Part shown: positions 10,249 through 17,917 of the stretch, one piece after another
How positions within the stretch are numbered: the stretch's first letter is position 1
Layout: every line of letters starts with the position of its first letter
NCBI RefSeq assembly: GCF_016862775.1
Contig: NZ_BONP01000008.1
Coordinates: 1-64,000 of the forward strand
DNA length: 64,000 bases
DNA from: Cellulomonas phragmiteti
GTDB taxonomy: Bacteria; Actinomycetota; Actinomycetes; Actinomycetales; Cellulomonadaceae
Direction: 5' to 3'
Position numbers and translations under genes: made by a program
Notes under the pieces: generated by a model
The model's database searches: none
What the model saw: only the letters and a program-made list of their open reading frames with translations
What the model was told of the DNA's origin: nothing

Positions 10249-11792
10249 GCCCCGGGCCGGCGGCAGCGGCGGCCGCGGCGGACCTGCGCCTGGTGCCGCC
10301 CGCGCTCTGCGCGTGGGCCACCGCGCTCGCCGTGGTGCACGCGCCCCACGCCGCGGTCCGCGGCGGGCCGGTCGCGCTCGGGCTGCTGGCGCTGGCGGGC
10401 GCGGCGGTGGTGTCGGCCGCGCTCCGGTGGGTGCTGCGTGGCCCCCGCGGCGGCCGGCCCGTCGTCGACGACGACGGGCGGAGCGGTGGGGCGCGGCGCG
10501 CCCTGCCCGCCGTCGCGCTCTGCCTGGCGACGGCCGCGCTCGTGGTCGTCTCGGGTGCCGCGGCCCAGCAGGTCCGCGCGCCCCACGCGCTGCTGGCGGC
10601 AGCAGCGACCGGCCGCACCGTCGAGGTCGTCGGCCGGGTGTCGACCGAGCCGCGCCCCGCGGCCGGTGACACCCGCGAGCGCTTCACCGTGACCGCCTCG
10701 GCCGTCCGACGGGACGGTGCGTGGGTCCGCGTGCGCGGTCCGGTGGAGGTCGTGGCACCGGCCGGGGCGGTCCTCGGCTCCGCGGTGCACCTGCACGGTG
10801 TCGCGAGCACCACGACCCGGGGCGACCGGGCCGCGGTCCGGCTGCGGGCCGACCGGGCGCCCCGCGTCACCGCGGGTCCGCACGGGCTCACCGCGCGAGC
10901 AGCACGTGTCCGCCTCGGCGCGCGGGAGGTGGCGCGGGACCTTCCCCCCGACGTCCGTGGCCTGCTGTCGGCCGTGACGGTCGGGTCCACCGCCGACGTG
11001 CCGGCCGACCTCGTCGAGGCGATGCGGACGTCGGGGCTCGCCCACGTCATGGCGGTGTCGGGCGCGCACTTCGCGATCGTCGGGGCCCTGGTGCTCGCCG
11101 TGACCGCCTCGCTGGGCGCGCCGCGGCCGCTGCGGGTGGCGGCTGCGGGCGCTGCCGGCGTCGGCCTGCTGCTCGTCGTCGGTCCCGAGCCCAGCGTCGT
11201 GCGCGCCGCGGTGATGGGTGCCGTCGGGTTGCTCGGGCTGCTCGCGGGCCGGCGCTCCGCCGGCCCGGCGGCGCTCGCGGCCGCGGTGGTGGTCCTCCTG
11301 GTGGCGGACCCGTGGCTCGCGGTCGACGTCGGGTTCGCGCTGTCGGTCGGGGCGACCGCCGGGCTGGTGGTGCTCGGTGCGCCGATGGTCGCGCGGTGGT
11401 CCCCGCGCTGCGGGCGGGACGTCGCCGCACTGCTGGCCGCGCCGGTCGCTGCTCAGCTCGGGTGCCTGCCCGTGACGCTGGCGCTGTGGCCGACGTTCGG
11501 CCCGTGGTCCGTCGCCGCCAACGTCGCGGTCGCGCCGGCGGTGGCCCCCGCGACGGTGCTCGGCCTGGGCGCTGCCCTGCTCGCGGGCCCGTGGCCGTCG
11601 GGGGCCGCGGTCCTGGCGGCCGGCGCGGGAGCGGCCTGCTGGTGGATCGCGGCGGTCGCGCGGTGGACGTCGGGACTGCCCGGCGCCGCGCTGGCGTGGT
11701 GGCCGGGAGCCGGGGGCGCCGTGGCCGCGGCCACGGTCGTGCTCGCGGTGGCGGCACTGGTCCTGCGTCCGCCCGGCCCGCCGGGCCGGTGA
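10245..11792 (+). CDS. comEC: ComEC/Rec2 family DNA-uptake channel (short form)
   Basis: A 515-residue polytopic membrane protein starting at GTG 10245, overlapping the comEA stop by 4 bp. The OB-like soluble segment (TVEVVGRVSTEPRPAAGDTR) is followed by the Competence domain with its signature MRTSGLAHVMAVSGAHFAI and about seven further membrane helices. ComEC forms the pore for single-stranded DNA entry during transformation. Most full-length homologues carry an extra C-terminal metallo-beta-lactamase-like domain of some 250 residues; here the protein ends right after the last helices (VAALVLRPPGPPGR), and holA begins 58 bases later, so no second part is hidden nearby. Otherwise complete and without frameshift. 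Confidence 0.9.
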
Positions 11793-11850
11793 ACAGTGGC
11801 GGTCGGACGCGCGTACCGGCGTTGTCGGCGCCGCGTGGCAGGCTGGGCCC

Positions 11851-12897
11851 GTGGCCGCCCGCACTCCCGCACGCTCGTCCCGCAGCACGGCAGGCTCCGC
11901 GCGTGGCCGAGCCGGTGGCGCGTCCGGCGGCGTGCCGTGGACCCAGGCCGAGCCCGCCCCCGTCGTGCTGGTCAGCGGCCCGGAGGACCTCCTGGCCGAG
12001 CGTGCGTGCGAGCGCATCGTCGCCCAGGCCCGTGCGTCGGACCCCCAGGTCGAGGTGACGCGCGTGGACGCGGCGACCTACGCGCCCGGCGAGCTGGCCG
12101 TCCTGACGAGCCCGTCGCTGTTCGCCGAGGGCAAGGTGCTCCTGGTCGAGGGCGTCGAGCGCGCGGGCGACGCGCTGCTCGTCGACGCCGAGGCGTACCT
12201 GGCGGCCCCGGTCCCCGACGTCGTGGTCGTGCTGCGGCACGCGGGCGGGCAGCGTGGCAAGCGGCTCCTCGACGCCGCCAAGCGCGCGCAGGTGCCCACG
12301 GTCGGCTGCGAGCAGGTGCGCAGCGACGCGGACAAGGCGTCGTTCGTGTCCGAGGAGCTCCGGCGTGCCGGTCGGCGCGCCGACGGGCGGGCGGTGCGGG
12401 CGCTCGTCGACGCGGTCGGCTCCGACCTGCGCGAGCTCGCCGCCGCGTGCGCCCAGTTGGCGGCCGACACCACCGGGCTGATCGGTGAGGACGCCGTGCA
12501 GCGCTACCACGGCGGGCGCGTGGAGGCGACGGGCTTCCAGGTGGCCGACGCGGCGGTCGCGGGGGACGCCGGCCGTGCGGTCGCGCTGCTGCGGCACGCG
12601 CTGGCCACGGGGCTCGACCCCGTGCCGGTGGTCGCTGCGGTCGCGGCACGCCTGCGCACCCTGGCGAAGGTCGGTGCGGTGCGGGGTCGGGGTGCCGCTG
12701 CGGCTCGGGAGCTCGGCATGGCGCCGTGGCAGGTCGACCGTGCGGCGCAGGACCTGCGCCGGTGGACCCCGGAGGGGCTCGCCGTCGCCATCGCGGCGGT
12801 CGCGCAGGCGGACGCCGAGGTCAAGGGGGAGGGGCGCGACCCGCGGTTCGCGGTGGAGCGTGCCGTCCTGCGGGTCGCGGCGGCGGTGGACCGGTGA
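11851..12897 (+). CDS. holA: DNA polymerase III delta subunit
   Basis: A 348-residue AAA+-type clamp-loader subunit. After a 35-residue Arg/Ser/Gly-rich N-terminal tail come the typical blocks PVVLVSGPEDLLAERACERI, VDAATYAPGELAVLTSPSLFAEGKVLLVEG and the C-terminal collar helices (AVALLRHALATGLDPVPVVAAVAARLRTLAKV). HolA opens the beta sliding clamp together with DnaX and HolB. It lacks a Walker A site, as expected for delta. In related genomes holA is normally followed closely by rpsT; here three extra genes intervene (see findings). Start GTG 11851 is chosen because no alternative upstream is plausible after the comEC stop. Confidence 0.93.
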   Translation: MAARTPARSSRSTAGSARGRAGGASGGVPWTQAEPAPVVLVSGPEDLLAERACERIVAQARASDPQVEVTRVDAATYAPGELAVLTSPSLFAEGKVLLVEGVERAGDALLVDAEAYLAAPVPDVVVVLRHAGGQRGKRLLDAAKRAQVPTVGCEQVRSDADKASFVSEELRRAGRRADGRAVRALVDAVGSDLRELAAACAQLAADTTGLIGEDAVQRYHGGRVEATGFQVADAAVAGDAGRAVALLRHALATGLDPVPVVAAVAARLRTLAKVGAVRGRGAAAARELGMAPWQVDRAAQDLRRWTPEGLAVAIAAVAQADAEVKGEGRDPRFAVERAVLRVAAAVDR

Positions 12898-12955
12898 GCC
12901 CGGCGCAGCGGTCGCGCACGTCTGCCCCGAGCGACTGACCTCGCCCGGCCCCCGG

Positions 12956-12974
12956 CGACCGACCCTGCCGGTCG
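12956..12974 (+). terminator. Hairpin after holA
   Basis: Stem CGACCG/CGGTCG with a 7-nt loop, 59 bases after the holA stop. The stem is short and there is no T-tract, so it is a modest candidate for 3'-end formation. Confidence 0.35.
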
Positions 12975-13029
12975 GACCGCCGGCACCGGTCTCCCCACTG
13001 GTCACGCCTGAGGCGCTCGAGCGTGGTCA

Positions 13030-13048
13030 CACCGCCCGTGCGGCGGTG
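13030..13048. terminator. Hairpin between convergent holA and EAL gene
   Basis: Perfect 7-bp stem CACCGCC/GGCGGTG with loop CGTGC, about 87 bases beyond the end of the EAL gene on the minus strand. Symmetry lets it act on either strand. The rest of 12898-13134 shows no reading frame or other element. Confidence 0.4.
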
Positions 13049-13134
13049 GGCAGGAGGTCATGACGTCCTCGTCCGGGGCGTCACCCGAGCGGCCGCAGCC
13101 GGAACGGTGACGTCGTGACCGCGGCCTGAGCCGG

Positions 13135-13863
13135 TCAGTGGCCGACGAGCCGGGCGCCCGCGCGGTCCAGCACTCCGGCGCGCTCGATGAGGTTCCCCTG
13201 GAAGAGGGTGAAGCCGAGGTCGCGGGCGTGGCGCAGGACCTCCGGGGACTCGACGTACTCGGCGACGAGGGTCGCGCCGAACGACCGTGCGACGCGGACG
13301 ACGGGGTGGCCCTCCACGTCGAGGTCACGCACGTCGACCTTGACGAAGTCGACGTGCGGCAGCAGCCGGCGCTGCTCCGGGCGGTCGGTGAACGAGGGGA
13401 GCGCGACACGGAACCCCTGCTCACGCAGGCGGCGCAACCCGGCGAGCGCGGCAGCGTCGACCTCGGTGGTCGTGCTGACCTCGATGACGAGGCGGTCGGG
13501 CCGTGCGGGCAGGGGCAGCTCGCCCAGGAGGTGGGCGCGGGGGCACCGGACGAAGAGCAGGCGTCCGTGCGCCACGTCGTCGAGGTCGACGCGGCCGAAC
13601 GTCGCCCGCAGGACGTGGTCGGTGGCGCGCTCGTGGTCGGCGCGTCCCCACGTCCGCGCGAGCTGCGGGTGGTGCCCGGGCGCCCGGTAGGAGAACTGGT
13701 AGGCGAACGGCCGCCCGTGCGCGGAGTAGATGCCCTGGCGTGCGACGAGCACGGGCTCGTGCGCGAGGTGCTGCTCCCACGCCCGCCGCAGCGCCCGCGG
13801 GATCGCCGCGTCGACCGCCGCGCCGAGCAGCGCGACCGTCGCCTCCGGGTCGTCCGATGTCAT
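13135..13863 (-). CDS. Degenerate EAL-domain protein (c-di-GMP phosphodiesterase-like, probably non-catalytic)
   Basis: A 242-residue protein read leftwards from the ATG at 13863. It aligns by eye with single EAL domains of the YuxH kind: ARQGIYSAHGRPFAYQFSYR occupies the place of the motif that gives the domain its name, FVKVDV the metal-site strand, and AEYVESPEVLRHARDLGFTLFQGN the C-terminal conserved block. The first glutamate (E of EAL/ELL) is replaced by Gln (YQFSYR), and the loop-6 DDFG motif reads PSFTDRP, so metal-dependent hydrolysis is unlikely; binding of c-di-GMP or a protein-interaction role is more plausible. No sensor or GGDEF domain is attached. A 26-bp palindrome lies immediately upstream. 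Confidence 0.75.
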   Translation of the reverse strand: MTSDDPEATVALLGAAVDAAIPRALRRAWEQHLAHEPVLVARQGIYSAHGRPFAYQFSYRAPGHHPQLARTWGRADHERATDHVLRATFGRVDLDDVAHGRLLFVRCPRAHLLGELPLPARPDRLVIEVSTTTEVDAAALAGLRRLREQGFRVALPSFTDRPEQRRLLPHVDFVKVDVRDLDVEGHPVVRVARSFGATLVAEYVESPEVLRHARDLGFTLFQGNLIERAGVLDRAGARLVGH

Positions 13864-13873
13864 GGCGACTATG

Positions 13874-13899
13874 ACATCACAAGTCCGGACATGTGATGT
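13874..13899. promoter_or_regulatory. 26-bp near-perfect palindrome, candidate operator
   Basis: Arms ACATCACA and TGTGATGT flank a perfect palindromic core GTCCGGAC; only the two bases bordering the core (A and A) break the symmetry, so 24 of 26 positions are symmetric. It lies 11-36 bases upstream of the minus-strand EAL start, exactly where its promoter should be, and upstream of the plus-strand peptide gene. The AT-richer arms stand out in this genome. A dimeric regulator is the obvious ligand; which one is unknown. Confidence 0.6.
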
Positions 13900-13979
13900 T
13901 CTGGTCGCAGGGTGGAATCTCGACGCACCCGATCGGGTGGTCGGGGTGTTCGCACGGATCCGGTGGAATGTGTCACCCT

Positions 13980-14025
13980 GTCGGCGACGTGTCCCGACCT
14001 GGCGGGGCCGTCGGCGACATGCCCC
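13980..14025 (+). repeat. Phased 16-bp direct repeats upstream of the secreted-peptide gene
   Basis: GTCGGCGACGTGTCCC (13980-13995) and GTCGGCGACATGCCCC (14010-14025) match at 14 of 16 positions and start exactly 30 bp apart, about three helical turns. They end 33 bp before the peptide start codon. This is the geometry of two adjacent activator or repressor sites on one DNA face. Confidence 0.5.
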
Positions 14026-14058
14026 CAGGGAGCACGGAGTCTCTGACAGGAGAACGAC

Positions 14059-14187
14059 ATGAAGGCCCTCACCAGCGCAATCGCCGCTCTCACCATCGTT
14101 GGATCGCTCGTCGTCGGTGCCCCGGCAGTGACTGCCTCCGTCTCGCTCAACGGCGGGGCCAGCGGCTGCTGCAAGGACTTCCACTGA
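14059..14187 (+). CDS. Small secreted peptide precursor (candidate signalling peptide)
   Basis: A 42-codon gene with a good ribosome site (ACAGGAGAACGAC, then ATG). The product has a textbook Sec signal peptide: Lys2, a hydrophobic core (about residues 8-20), and an A-x-A-like site in PAVTA/SVS. Predicted mature part: SVSLNGGASGCCKDFH, 16 residues with a vicinal Cys pair. It matches no family I recognise. It stands upstream of an XRE-TPR regulator on the same strand, with a strong hairpin between them. RRNPP-type quorum systems use exactly this pairing, so a pheromone is the leading idea; a small bacteriocin, redox or metal-binding peptide, or a toxin is possible. The coding call rests on the signal peptide, ribosome site and a clean stop. 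Confidence 0.75.
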   Translation: MKALTSAIAALTIVGSLVVGAPAVTASVSLNGGASGCCKDFH

Positions 14188-14255
14188 GCTGATCGACCCG
14201 AGGGGTGCGGTGTCGCGACAGCTGTCGTCGCGCACCGCGCCCGTCCGTGCGGGCA

Positions 14256-14300
14256 CGCGCCGGGGCCTCCGACCCTGCCCAGGGTGGGAGCCCCGGCGCG
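14256..14300 (+). terminator. Strong hairpin after the peptide gene
   Basis: A perfect 10-bp outer stem CGCGCCGGGG/CCCCGGCGCG continues inward through CTCC/GGAG and ACCCT/AGGGT with small bulges. It sits 69 bases after the peptide stop and ends 40 bases before the TACAAT box of the next gene. No T-tract follows, as is usual for high-GC terminators. It would separate the abundant short peptide mRNA from the regulator transcript. Confidence 0.7.
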
Positions 14301-14339
14301 CCGTGCGCGACGGGGGATGGCAATCACGGACGTCATACG

Positions 14340-14345
14340 TACAAT
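14340..14345 (+). promoter_or_regulatory. -10 box (TACAAT) of the XRE-TPR regulator
   Basis: TACAAT is close to the TATAAT consensus and ends 8 nt before the ATG at 14354, so the regulator mRNA is probably leaderless. A weak TGGCAA at 14318-14323 could serve as -35. Confidence 0.6.
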
Positions 14346-14353
14346 GACTTCTC

Positions 14354-15682
14354 ATGACGACTATCGGTGACCGTGTGCGCGAGTCGCGGTTGGCCGCTGG
14401 GCTCTCCCAGACGGCCCTGGCGGGGAACGCGTTCTCGCCCAGCTACATCTCCCTCATCGAGGCCGGGCACCGTGAGCCCACGGACGCCGCGCTCGGTGTG
14501 CTCGCCGAGCGGCTCGGCACGACCCTGGAGTTCCTCAAGCACGGCGAGGACGGTCCCAACGAGGCCCGGACGCGGCTCGAGCTCGACTACGCGCGCCTGG
14601 ACCTGGCCAGCGGCGACGCCGCCGGTGCCGTCCACCGGATCGGGGCCCTCGACCTGACGGTCGTCACCCCCGTGCTGCGCGTCGAGGCGCTGTCGACCCT
14701 CGCGCGCGCCCACGAGCTCCTCGGTGAGCTCGAGACGGCGATCACGCTGCTCGAGCCGCTGCTCGCCGAGACCCAGCAGCGCCCCGACCACCTGCGGGCG
14801 GCCGTGCTCACCACGGCACTCGTCGGGTGCTACCTCGAGGCCGGGGACCTGCACCGGGCGGTGGAGGTCGGGGAGCGCACGCTCGCCGACCTGGACAGCG
14901 CCGACCTGGTCGGGACCGACGAGCACCTGCGCCTGGCGTCGACCGTCCTCTGGGCGTACGTCGAGCGCGGCGACCTGCTGTACGCGACGCACCGCGCCGC
15001 CGAGCTGGTCCGTCTGGCCGAGTCGCTCGGCACGCCGCGGGGCCGCGGCAGCGTGTACTGGAACGCCGCGCTCGTGGCCGAGCAGCGGCGGGACTACGAG
15101 CTCGCCCAGCGCTACACGGAGCGTGCCCTCGCGCTCCTCTCGGAGGGCGAGCCCGACCGGGACCTGCCGCGTCTGCGGGTCAACTACGCGTGGCTGCTGC
15201 TGCGCTCCGAGCCGGCCGACCCGCACGCTGCGCTCGAGCAGATCGACCGGGCGGAGCCCGGCCTGAACGCCGTCGGGTCCGCCCTCGACGTCGCGCGGCT
15301 GCAGGTCGAGCGGTCGCGCGCGCACCTCATGCTCGGTGACGAGGCGGCGGCGGAGAGCGACGCGCGCGCCGCGCTGGCCGGGCTGGGGGACTCCCCGCGC
15401 CTGGAGGCCGCGACCGCGCACATCGCGCTGGGTGACGTGCTCGACGCGCGCGGCGACCACGAGGGCGCGTCCACCGCGTTCCAGTGGGGCGCCGACATGC
15501 TCGGCATGATGGCGGCCACCCGGCACTCGGCCGGCGTCTGGCGCGACCTCGGGGACCGGTACCTGCGGCGCGGGGACGTCGACGCGGCGGCCCGCGCCTT
15601 CGACCGTGCCCTGCGCGAGGCCGGTTTCCAGCCCTCCGTGCCGACGGGTGCGCCGCGGGAGACGTGGTCCCTGGGCGGCTGA
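14354..15682 (+). CDS. XRE-family regulator with tetratricopeptide repeats (RRNPP-like)
   Basis: A 442-residue protein. Residues 1-62 form an XRE/Cro helix-turn-helix (GDRVRESRLAAGLSQTALA, SPSYISLIEAGHREPT). From about residue 75 to 430 it is all-helical with repeated two-helix units such as VEALSTLARAHELLGELETA, YLEAGDLHRAVEVGERTLAD and IALGDVLDARGDHEGASTAF, typical of tetratricopeptide repeats. This architecture defines peptide-responsive regulators (PlcR, PrgX, Rap/Rgg group) in Firmicutes, where the repeat superhelix binds a secreted and re-imported peptide. Similar XRE-TPR proteins are common in actinobacteria and mostly uncharacterised. The secreted-peptide gene ends 166 bases upstream. 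The gene ends at a strong bidirectional terminator facing rpsT. Confidence 0.88.
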   Translation: MTTIGDRVRESRLAAGLSQTALAGNAFSPSYISLIEAGHREPTDAALGVLAERLGTTLEFLKHGEDGPNEARTRLELDYARLDLASGDAAGAVHRIGALDLTVVTPVLRVEALSTLARAHELLGELETAITLLEPLLAETQQRPDHLRAAVLTTALVGCYLEAGDLHRAVEVGERTLADLDSADLVGTDEHLRLASTVLWAYVERGDLLYATHRAAELVRLAESLGTPRGRGSVYWNAALVAEQRRDYELAQRYTERALALLSEGEPDRDLPRLRVNYAWLLLRSEPADPHAALEQIDRAEPGLNAVGSALDVARLQVERSRAHLMLGDEAAAESDARAALAGLGDSPRLEAATAHIALGDVLDARGDHEGASTAFQWGADMLGMMAATRHSAGVWRDLGDRYLRRGDVDAAARAFDRALREAGFQPSVPTGAPRETWSLGG

Positions 15683-15731
15683 TCTGGTGGGCGGCTGAGT
15701 GGGTGGGCGGCTCAGCCGGCCGCACAGCGCG

Positions 15732-15763
15732 AAGGGCGGCACCCCCGAGGGGGTGCCGCCCTT
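15732..15763. terminator. Bidirectional terminator between the XRE-TPR gene and rpsT
   Basis: Perfect 14-bp stem AAGGGCGGCACCCC/GGGGTGCCGCCCTT with a 4-base loop, followed on the plus strand by GCGTCGTT. The A/T ends give short T-runs in both directions. It serves two convergent genes. Confidence 0.9.
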
Positions 15764-15823
15764 GCGTCGTTCGTCGCGGGACGTCGTCCCGACGCGCGCG
15801 GGTGGAAGCCGCGCGCGGTCGCC

Positions 15824-16084
15824 TCAGAGGCTGTTGACGGCCTTCGACAGCGCCGACTTGCGGTTGGCGGCCTGGTTGGCGTGGATCACGCCCTTGGACA
15901 CCGCCTTGTCGAGCTTGCGGGCCGCGACGACGAGCGCGGTGCTCGCTGCGTCCTTGTCGCCACCGGCGACGGCCTCGCGGACGCGCCGGACGTACGTCTT
16001 GAGCTCGGACTTCACTGCCTTGTTGCGCAGCCGAGCCTTCTCGTTCGTACCGATGCGCTTGATCTGGGACTTGATGTTCGCCAC
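15824..16084 (-). CDS. rpsT: 30S ribosomal protein S20
   Basis: An 86-residue, strongly basic protein starting at [23 protein letters not shown], then [20 protein letters not shown] near the C-terminus, the S20 signature. S20 binds the 5' and 3'-minor domains of 16S rRNA during early 30S assembly. It is encoded opposite to its neighbours, as usual in actinobacteria where rpsT faces holA and is divergent from lepA. It ends before a strong terminator. The upstream gap (16085-16336) holds its promoter; a TAGCAT hexamer on the minus strand (16226-16231) is a possible -10 about 140 bases before the start. Confidence 0.98.
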   Translation of the reverse strand: MANIKSQIKRIGTNEKARLRNKAVKSELKTYVRRVREAVAGGDKDAASTALVVAARKLDKAVSKGVIHANQAANRKSALSKAVNSL

Positions 16085-16324
16085 GTGTGGACTCTCTTGG
16101 GTAGGTCGCCGAAGCGATCTGACAGGTCGTAGAGGGCATGCGCAGCGCCAGGACTGGGGCGTGGGGACACCCGCGGGAAAGGCCTGCGCCCGCGCCCGCC
16201 GACCCGGGCGGGCACGCGGTTCAACATGCTACCAGCCGTGCAGGCGCGACGCGGCGCCCGCCTCGGCGTCCTGCGCCGTGACGGCGTCGTCGTGTCACGT
16301 AACGCGACGTTGACACGGGCCGAC

Positions 16325-16330
16325 TACATT
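16325..16330 (+). promoter_or_regulatory. -10 box (TACATT) before the ATP-grasp gene
   Basis: TACATT ends 6 nt before the ATG at 16337, implying a leaderless transcript for the three-gene ATP-grasp/alpha-E/transglutaminase unit. A TTGACA at 16310-16315 lies too close (9 bp) to be its -35. Confidence 0.5.
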
Positions 16331-16336
16331 CGCGCC

Positions 16337-17917
16337 ATGGCGGACCTCTTCGACGACTACCCGGCGGGGACCGCCTGGGACGAGATGATCGGTCCCGGGG
16401 GCGAGGTGCGCACGGCGTACCGGCACGTGCACTCGGCGCTGGCCCAGCTCTCCGCAGGTGAGCTGCGGGCACGCGCCGACACCCTGGCGCGCTCCTACCT
16501 CAAGCAGGGCGTCACGTTCGACTTCGCGGGCGAGGAGCGGCCCTTCCCGCTCGACGTCGTCCCGCGGGTGATGGGCGGCGACGAGTGGGAGCACGTCGCA
16601 CCGGGCGTCTCGCAGCGCGTCCGGGCCCTCGAGGCGTTCCTCGCGGACGTCTACGGGCCGCAGAAGGCGGTCGCGGACGGCGTCGTGCCGCGCTCGGTCG
16701 TGGTGTCCTCCACGCACTTCCACCGCGCGGCGCGGGGCATCGAGCCGCCCAACGGGGTCCGGGTGCACGTCTCGGGCATCGACCTGGTGCGCGACTCGTT
16801 GGGCGGCTGGCGCGTGCTGGAGGACAACGTGCGCGTCCCGTCCGGTGTGAGCTACGTCCTGTCGAACCGTCGGGCGATGGCCCAGACGTTCCCCGAGCTG
16901 TTCGCCGCGCTGCGGATCCGGCCCGTCGTGGACTACTCGCGCCGCCTGCTGTCCGCGCTGACGGCGGCGGCCCCGCACGGTGTCGACGACCCGACCGTCG
17001 TCGTCCTCACGCCGGGCGTCTTCAACTCCGCGTACTTCGAGCACACCCTCCTGGCCCGCACGATGGGCGTCGAGCTGGTCGAGGGACGCGACCTGTACGT
17101 CTCCGGCGGACGGGTCTGGATGCGCACCACGCAGGGGCGGCGGCGCGTCGACGTCATCTACCGCCGGGTCGACGACGAGTTCATCGACCCGGTGACGTTC
17201 CGCTCCGACTCGCTGCTGGGGTGCCCCGGCCTCATGACGTGCGCCCGGCTGGGCAACGTGACCATCGCCAACGCCATCGGCAACGGGGTGGCGGACGACA
17301 AGCTCCTGTACACGTACGTGCCGGACCTCATCCGGTACCACCTGGGGGAGGAGCCGATCCTGCCGAACGTCGACACCTGGCGCCTGGAGGACCCCGGCGC
17401 GCTCGAGGAGGTGCTCGACCGGCTCGACGAGCTCGTCGTCAAGCCGGTCGACGGGTCCGGGGGCAAGGGCCTGGTCGTCGGCCCGCGGGCGACCCGTGCC
17501 GAGCTCGACGTGCTGCGCGGGCGGCTGCGCGAGGACCCGCGCGGGTGGATCGCCCAGCCGGTCGTCCAGCTCTCGACGGTCCCCACGCTCGTGGAGGACG
17601 GGCTCCGGCCGCGGCACGTCGACCTGCGGCCGTTCGCGGTGAACGACGGCGACTCCGTCTACGTCCTGCCCGGCGGGCTGACCCGCGTCGCGCTCCCCGA
17701 GGGGCAGCTCGTCGTCAACTCCTCGCAGGGCGGCGGCTCGAAGGACACGTGGGTCCTCGGGGGACGGGTGCCCCGGCGTGCCCAGACGCAGCACCAGTCC
17801 CTGCCGCAGGCGGTGCCGAAGGACGCGTCCGTGCCGATCGACTCCCACCCGTCCGACGTGCGCGGCCAGGTCATGCAGCAGCAGCAGCAGCGGACGACGG
17901 GGGGATCGACGTGCTGA
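16337..17917 (+). CDS. Circularly permuted ATP-grasp protein (DUF404/DUF407 family)
   Basis: A 526-residue protein. Characteristic segments: FPLDVVPRVMGGDEWEHVA, RALEAFLADVYGPQKAVADG, SGIDLVRDSLGGWRVLEDN, RVPSGVSYVLSNRRAMAQ, ELVVKPVDGSGGKGLVVGP (the nucleotide-binding glycine-rich part) and RHVDLRPFAVN. The family has a circularly permuted ATP-grasp fold and is predicted to form amide bonds, like glutathionylspermidine synthase-related ligases; substrates are unknown. Start ATG 16337 lies 6 nt behind a TACATT box. The 3' end overlaps the alpha-E gene by 7 bp, and a transglutaminase follows, a trio found together in many bacteria. The protein is typical in length and appears intact. Confidence 0.9.
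   Translation: MADLFDDYPAGTAWDEMIGPGGEVRTAYRHVHSALAQLSAGELRARADTLARSYLKQGVTFDFAGEERPFPLDVVPRVMGGDEWEHVAPGVSQRVRALEAFLADVYGPQKAVADGVVPRSVVVSSTHFHRAARGIEPPNGVRVHVSGIDLVRDSLGGWRVLEDNVRVPSGVSYVLSNRRAMAQTFPELFAALRIRPVVDYSRRLLSALTAAAPHGVDDPTVVVLTPGVFNSAYFEHTLLARTMGVELVEGRDLYVSGGRVWMRTTQGRRRVDVIYRRVDDEFIDPVTFRSDSLLGCPGLMTCARLGNVTIANAIGNGVADDKLLYTYVPDLIRYHLGEEPILPNVDTWRLEDPGALEEVLDRLDELVVKPVDGSGGKGLVVGPRATRAELDVLRGRLREDPRGWIAQPVVQLSTVPTLVEDGLRPRHVDLRPFAVNDGDSVYVLPGGLTRVALPEGQLVVNSSQGGGSKDTWVLGGRVPRRAQTQHQSLPQAVPKDASVPIDSHPSDVRGQVMQQQQQRTTGGSTC

Noticed and set aside
16310-16330. TTGACA plus TACATT as a standard promoter
   Set aside because: The spacing is only 9 bp; the TACATT is kept as a -10 but the TTGACA cannot be its -35.
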